Notes under the pieces: generated by a model
Databases searched by the model: none
Told to the model about the DNA's origin: nothing
Seen by the model: only the letters and a program-made list of their open reading frames with translations
Shown: positions 60,091 through 64,000 of the stretch, one piece after another
Position numbering within the stretch: the stretch's first letter is position 1
Layout: each line of letters opens with the position of its first letter
Source of the DNA: G963664115 sp965216035
GTDB lineage: Bacteria; Acidobacteriota; Terriglobia; 20CM-2-55-15
DNA length: 64,000 nucleotides
Assembly (NCBI GenBank): GCA_965216035.1
Contig: CBDCFM010000017.1
Span: 62,001 to 126,000, forward strand
Direction: 5' to 3'
Program-made: the position numbers and the translations under genes

Positions 60091-61620
60091 TCAGATTCTG
60101 AGTCTGCGTTGATGGGTGCTGGGAATCTTCAGGTCTTCCCGGTACTTGGTGACACTGCGGCGCGTGACCGAGATATTATCTTCCTGCAACAAGCTTGCAA
60201 GTTTCTCATCCGTGAGCGGTTTGTGGGCATTCTCACGTTCGATCAGCCGTTTGACCTTCAATTTAACCAGGGTGAGGGATGTGTATTGGCCGTTGGTGCC
60301 TTTGACGGCTTCAGAGAAAAAGAATCGCAGCTCACGCACACCTTGAGGTGTGTGCGCAAACTTGTTGGCGACCGCCCGGCTCACCGTCGACGGGTGCACT
60401 CCAACTTCTTCAGCGACATCTTTGATCATCATCGGCTTCAACGCGTCAATTCCGATATCCAGGAATCCATGTTGATGTTTAACGATGGACTCGCACACCT
60501 TGACGATGATGTTCTTCCGCTGTTCGATGTTCTTCAAGAGTTGGACCGCCGACTTGAATCGGTCCTTGACATAGTTGCGAACTTCCTTGTCAACCGCCGC
60601 TCCCTTTTTGAGCATTTTCCGATATGTCTGATTGAGTCTAAGCTGTGGGACTTCGTCTTCGTTCGCAACGACGATATATTCCTTCCCGACTTTCATCAAG
60701 AACACGTCCGGTTCGATATGCCGTGCGTCGGGCTTGTTGTATTTCTGCCCGGGACGCGGATCGAGGGTCTGGATAAGTTCCAGTGCCGCCAGGACCTCGG
60801 CCATCGTCCGACCAAGCGCCTTGGCAATTTCCTTGTATTGATGATTCTGAAGTTTCCGCAGATGGTCGGTAACGATCTGCATGGCGGTCGAGTGGTCTTC
60901 GGCGAGAAGTGAAACCTGGATGAGCAAACACTCGCGCAAATCCCGAGCGGCGACACCGGGAGGATCAAACCCCTGAACGGTCAGCAGTGCCTTTTCGAGG
61001 GCAGCGAGGGTGTGGCTACCTGAGTTGGCGATTTCCTCCAGAGCGATAGGAACGTCCACGCCCCTCTCATTGGCCGCCACGAAATATCCGTCCTCGTTGA
61101 GATTGCCGATGATCGAGCTACAGGCGTCCCGCACATCCTCATCGATAGGCGTCAGGCCCAGCTGCCATTCCAGATGATCGTTCAATGTGGACGGACGTGA
61201 CAGGAAGCTTTCGAACGACGGACGTTCGAACACCTCCGTTTCCCGCGGACGGGAGGCTCCTTCGCTGAGGTAGTTCGCGAATTCCTGAAGATCGAAATCA
61301 CGGAACTCGTCTTCGTCGTGCGCCTCGGGTTCTGGCTTTTCGACCGACGGCTCGGCGTTTTCCTGGCGCTGATTCAGCAGTTCGTATTGCACGTCGGCCG
61401 AGTCCCCCAGTACGGGTTTCTCTTGAAGGGATTCAGCGTCCTGCTCTTCAACAATCTCGGTGGCTTCCTCCAATACAGGATTCTCCACGAGCTCCTCCGC
61501 AATCATGTCCACCAGCTCAAGCTTGTTAAGAGCAAGGAGGCTCACCATCTGGACCAACCCCGGCGTAAGAATCTGTTTCTGGGTCGTTTTGAGGCTCAGC
61601 TTGTGCTCGAGATATGCCAT
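60091..61620 (-). CDS. rpoN: RNA polymerase sigma-54 factor
   Basis: This 509-residue alternative sigma factor has the N-terminal activator-interacting Gln/Leu-rich region I (K-Q-I-L-T-P-G-L-V-Q-M), an acidic region II (about 55-110) and the core-binding domain. A helix-turn-helix V-H-P-S-T-V-S-R-A-V and the RpoN box T-R-R-S-V-T-K-Y-R near the C-terminus complete it. The first residue of the box is Thr where most family members have Ala, a small deviation. The lptB-rpoN-hpf order is widely conserved. Confidence 0.96.
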   Translation of the reverse strand: MAYLEHKLSLKTTQKQILTPGLVQMVSLLALNKLELVDMIAEELVENPVLEEATEIVEEQDAESLQEKPVLGDSADVQYELLNQRQENAEPSVEKPEPEAHDEDEFRDFDLQEFANYLSEGASRPRETEVFERPSFESFLSRPSTLNDHLEWQLGLTPIDEDVRDACSSIIGNLNEDGYFVAANERGVDVPIALEEIANSGSHTLAALEKALLTVQGFDPPGVAARDLRECLLIQVSLLAEDHSTAMQIVTDHLRKLQNHQYKEIAKALGRTMAEVLAALELIQTLDPRPGQKYNKPDARHIEPDVFLMKVGKEYIVVANEDEVPQLRLNQTYRKMLKKGAAVDKEVRNYVKDRFKSAVQLLKNIEQRKNIIVKVCESIVKHQHGFLDIGIDALKPMMIKDVAEEVGVHPSTVSRAVANKFAHTPQGVRELRFFFSEAVKGTNGQYTSLTLVKLKVKRLIERENAHKPLTDEKLASLLQEDNISVTRRSVTKYREDLKIPSTHQRRLRI

Positions 61621-61741
61621 AACTAGTTCAGACAGGACATGCGTTCACCTTCCGCGGATACTACGGGACGGACACTGCATTCTGCAATTTAGAAACCGCG
61701 TCCTGATGAGGACAACTCAACCAGCCTCCACGTCCCAATAC

Positions 61742-62464
61742 TCAATGTAAACTAAAATGCTCACCCAGATAAACCCTCTTAACCTCCGGGTCACTGCCGA
61801 GCTCTTCCGGAGTTCCGGAACGAAAAATAGTGCCATCGTTGATGATATAGGCCCGGTCGGTTACCTCCAAAGTCTCGCGAACATTGTGGTCGGTAATCAG
61901 GATACCGATATGCCTGGTCTTGAGGTGTTGGATGATCTTCTGGATCTCGAGAACCGTAATGGGGTCGATTCCCGAAAAAGGTTCATCCAACAGGATAAAC
62001 TTTGGAGAAATCACGAGGGAACGGGCGATTTCAACCCTGCGGCGCTCGCCACCGGACAAAGTGTCGGCCATGTTCTTTCGAACGTGCTCGATGCCGAATT
62101 CTGCGAGCAGTGCCTCCAGACGATGCCGCCGCTCCTGGCCCGACAGCGGGAGCGTCTCCAGAATCGCCATGATATTGGCTGCTACACTCAGCTTACGGAA
62201 CACCGAGGCTTCTTGTGGGAGATAGCTTATGCCGTTGCGTGCCCGGAGATACATCGGCAGGTCTGTAATATCGTTTTCGGCCAACCGCACGGCTCCGGAA
62301 TCGGGCCGGGTCAACCCAACAAGAATGTAGAACGTCGTTGTCTTCCCGGCACCATTCGGCCCAAGAAGACCCACCACTTCTCCCTGTGACACACTAACGT
62401 TCACATCCGACACGACCCTGCGATTCTTATACGACTTTCGAATATTGATAGTCTCCAGAACGGC
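61742..62464 (-). CDS. lptB: LPS export ABC transporter ATPase LptB
   Basis: This 240-residue ATPase powers lipopolysaccharide extraction from the inner membrane. Walker A is G-P-N-G-A-G-K-T-T-T, the Q-loop region reads L-P-Q-E-A-S-V-F-R-K-L, the signature is L-S-G-G-E-R-R-R, and Walker B with L-L-D-E-P-F-S-G-I-D. The L-P-Q-E block is specific to the LptB/BraG group. The ATG at 62464 lies 8 bases after the stop of the lptA/lptC-like gene; an in-frame start at 62509 would overlap it. It is a sign of a diderm cell envelope. Confidence 0.95.
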   Translation of the reverse strand, partial: AVLETINIRKSYKNRRVVSDVNVSVSQGEVVGLLGPNGAGKTTTFYILVGLTRPDSGAVRLAENDITDLPMYLRARNGISYLPQEASVFRKLSVAANIMAILETLPLSGQERRHRLEALLAEFGIEHVRKNMADTLSGGERRRVEIARSLVISPKFILLDEPFSGIDPITVLEIQKIIQHLKTRHIGILITDHNVRETLEVTDRAYIINDGTIFRSGTPEELGSDPEVKRVYLGEHFSLH

Positions 62465-62472
62465 CATCGGCT

Positions 62473-64000
62473 TTAATTGCTCACTTCGCGTCGGCTGATA
62501 ACGCGGCAATCATCATCACTCGCCACGATGGCATCTCTGGTTTCAATGTCGAGCACCATCCGGCATCCGCTGACGGCACCGTTAACAGGGTCTGAGACCT
62601 CCGCATCCCGTCCTGTCAGCGTGATCATCCCGCTCGAACGGATATAGACAGCGGCATCGCCCCGGCCATCGAATTCTGGCCCATGAATACTCACGTCCCC
62701 GGTCGCGACGACTTCGTCGGGCTCACCGTCAATCAATTGCACATTCAGGACCGCAGCATTCAGTTCAACTTCATCGGAGACAGCGCGAACTCGTCCAGAG
62801 TGATTAAGAGTCCCGCTTTGTTCATCAAATTCCATTCGGTCCGACCAAAAATGCAGACCATCGAAGATCGAGACCACTTCGTTTACCGCCACGAAATTGC
62901 GCCGCGTTGGATCGACATCGATCGTCAACGCGCTGACATGGGTGCTCCCACTCCACAACTCCGCGGTTTCGGTAAAGGTGATCCGCGTATCATCTCTTTC
63001 GGCCCGGCCGCTGAGGACCAAGACCGGATCCTCGCTATCCGTCCACAACGTTCTCACTGTTCCAAAGGCTGAAAATGATCCATTCGCCTCATCGAGAATG
63101 ATCTCGGAGGCATCCACTTGAAACCGAGCGTCGTCTATTCTGGAACTGCCCGCCAAGAGAACGCGGCTGCCGCCTGCTTGAATTTCAATTCGTTCGGCAG
63201 ATCCCGTCCGGTTACCCTGTTCGAATTCAACGTCCCCGTTCTGAGTGAGGCTAATCAAAGTGCTGGTCTCGGGATCGAATTGAGCATTCGTTTGGCCTCC
63301 GCGCAACGATACGGCCGGGATCTCTATCGAGGCCCGGTGTTCAGTCTGGAAGGAAATGACTTCCCCCTGTTGGATGACGAAATAGCTTCCGTCCAAACGG
63401 ACTTCACCCAGTTGCAATACGGAATCTTCCGCTGTTGAAATCACGCCCGACAAATCGTTCCGAATCCACCGGGACTCGAGACGTTCTCCACCCTCAAGCC
63501 GCATCTGCCCGTTTCCTTGAGCCTCAACCGACTGAATGCCGCCCGACTCATCGAAGGCGGCATCGAGTGTATCCCCGCTTAGCAGCCGAGCCGATTCTCC
63601 GTCCCGGGACTCCAGCACCGCGTCGCCTTCGGCTCGGGCTGCGATCACTCGGCCCTGGGACATTCGGACGGCCAACTCATTCGACATCAGCGTCAACAGG
63701 CTCGAAGGGCCGGACAGCTCCGCCCCCACGTCGTCCCAAACTCTGATTTGCCGGGGCTCCAGCGTCTGTGGATTCAATTCTATCTCTGCCTGGACACCCG
63801 TAACTGTCCCTTGTGAATTCGTAATTCGCAATCCATCCGCAACACGAATCAGATTCGCGCGCTGGTCGTAAAGGGCGGTTTGAGTCTGCAGAACGGCACC
63901 GTCAGCCATAACGATGCGGACGCCGCCGCTAACGTCGACCACATTTTCATCAACGCGGAGACTCATGCGATCTGCCCGCCCATGGAACTCTCCAGGCCGG
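62473..64000 (-). CDS. Large LptA/LptC-like periplasmic LPS-bridge protein (partial)
   Basis: The frame is open to the right edge, so the N-terminus lies outside. The visible 509 or so residues are an extended run of beta-strand repeats of OstA/LptA type: G-E-F-H-G-R-A-D-R-M-S-L, V-S-G-G-V-R-I-V, later F-H-G-R-A-D-style and V-V-A-T-G-D-V-S-I-H-G blocks. Such repeats stack into a beta-jellyroll that carries LPS across the periplasm. It is far longer than stand-alone LptA (about 180 residues), as is common for fused LptC/LptA forms in some diderm phyla. It abuts lptB. Confidence 0.85.
   Translation of the reverse strand, partial: RPGEFHGRADRMSLRVDENVVDVSGGVRIVMADGAVLQTQTALYDQRANLIRVADGLRITNSQGTVTGVQAEIELNPQTLEPRQIRVWDDVGAELSGPSSLLTLMSNELAVRMSQGRVIAARAEGDAVLESRDGESARLLSGDTLDAAFDESGGIQSVEAQGNGQMRLEGGERLESRWIRNDLSGVISTAEDSVLQLGEVRLDGSYFVIQQGEVISFQTEHRASIEIPAVSLRGGQTNAQFDPETSTLISLTQNGDVEFEQGNRTGSAERIEIQAGGSRVLLAGSSRIDDARFQVDASEIILDEANGSFSAFGTVRTLWTDSEDPVLVLSGRAERDDTRITFTETAELWSGSTHVSALTIDVDPTRRNFVAVNEVVSIFDGLHFWSDRMEFDEQSGTLNHSGRVRAVSDEVELNAAVLNVQLIDGEPDEVVATGDVSIHGPEFDGRGDAAVYIRSSGMITLTGRDAEVSDPVNGAVSGCRMVLDIETRDAIVASDDDCRVISRREVSN

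Noticed and set aside
1..64000. tRNA, rRNA or tmRNA genes, including a selenocysteine tRNA
   Set aside because: No cloverleaf with a TTCRANNC-type arm and matching acceptor stem was found by eye in the intergenic regions; a tRNA-scanning program would be decisive.

Overview
The window looks like a chromosomal segment of an Acidobacteriota bacterium, probably of the Vicinamibacteria type. This is inferred from the protein families present: secreted DUF6152 proteins with an uncharacterised partner family, a reaction-centre-cytochrome-like dihaem protein, an alternative-complex-III-like operon, and a regulatory PTS locus with rpoN, hpf and rapZ. No rRNA or tRNA gene was seen, so the assignment is not anchored by a marker RNA.

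Bases 1-32,300 are an accessory, eroding region. They hold secreted proteins of unknown function (a paralogous family with a WxGDTLVV-type motif, twice paired with DUF6152), a FAH-family hydrolase, a seven-bladed propeller, an aldehyde dehydrogenase, an epimerase, a dihaem cytochrome, a DASS transporter, a metallo-beta-lactamase fold protein, a cyclophilin fusion, a bicupin, a globin, a CAP-domain protein and metK. Three IS256-family insertions lie here, all with readable target-site duplications: one cuts an amidohydrolase, one falls in a probable promoter, one cuts a small ORF. Remnants of a quinoprotein, a partner-family paralogue and formate-tetrahydrofolate ligase also lie here.

The most interesting item is at 25506-25946 (minus). 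It is a secreted rhodanese whose frame is complete except for a TGA exactly at the catalytic cysteine. A hairpin with a GUC loop begins shortly after the TGA, the downstream frame is fully rhodanese-like, and a rho-independent terminator follows the distal stop. It is a candidate selenoprotein.

Bases 32,600-40,900 carry an alternative-complex-III-like operon (pentahaem cytochrome, molybdopterin-type protein, FeS protein, NrfD protein, DUF3341 protein). Convergent to it is an ArsR-methyltransferase/ahcY operon with a legible promoter and operator. Bases 41,300-45,300 hold three more broken genes (dinB, a TrkA-type K+ channel, the pyruvate/2-oxoacid dehydrogenase E2) and an intact dihydrolipoamide dehydrogenase.

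Bases 45,400-64,000 are mostly conserved housekeeping on the minus strand: alkA (plus strand), GGDEF, priA, uracil-DNA glycosylase, coaBC, rpoZ, gmk, yicC, an MsbA-like ABC exporter, ptsI, HPr, EIIA, rapZ, hpf, rpoN, lptB and a large lptA/lptC-like gene running off the end. Two full and one partial member of a CTAG-bounded, inverted-repeat, MITE-like element family are scattered through the window. At least seven pseudogenes plus fresh IS insertions suggest relaxed selection, for example a host-associated lineage; that is inference.
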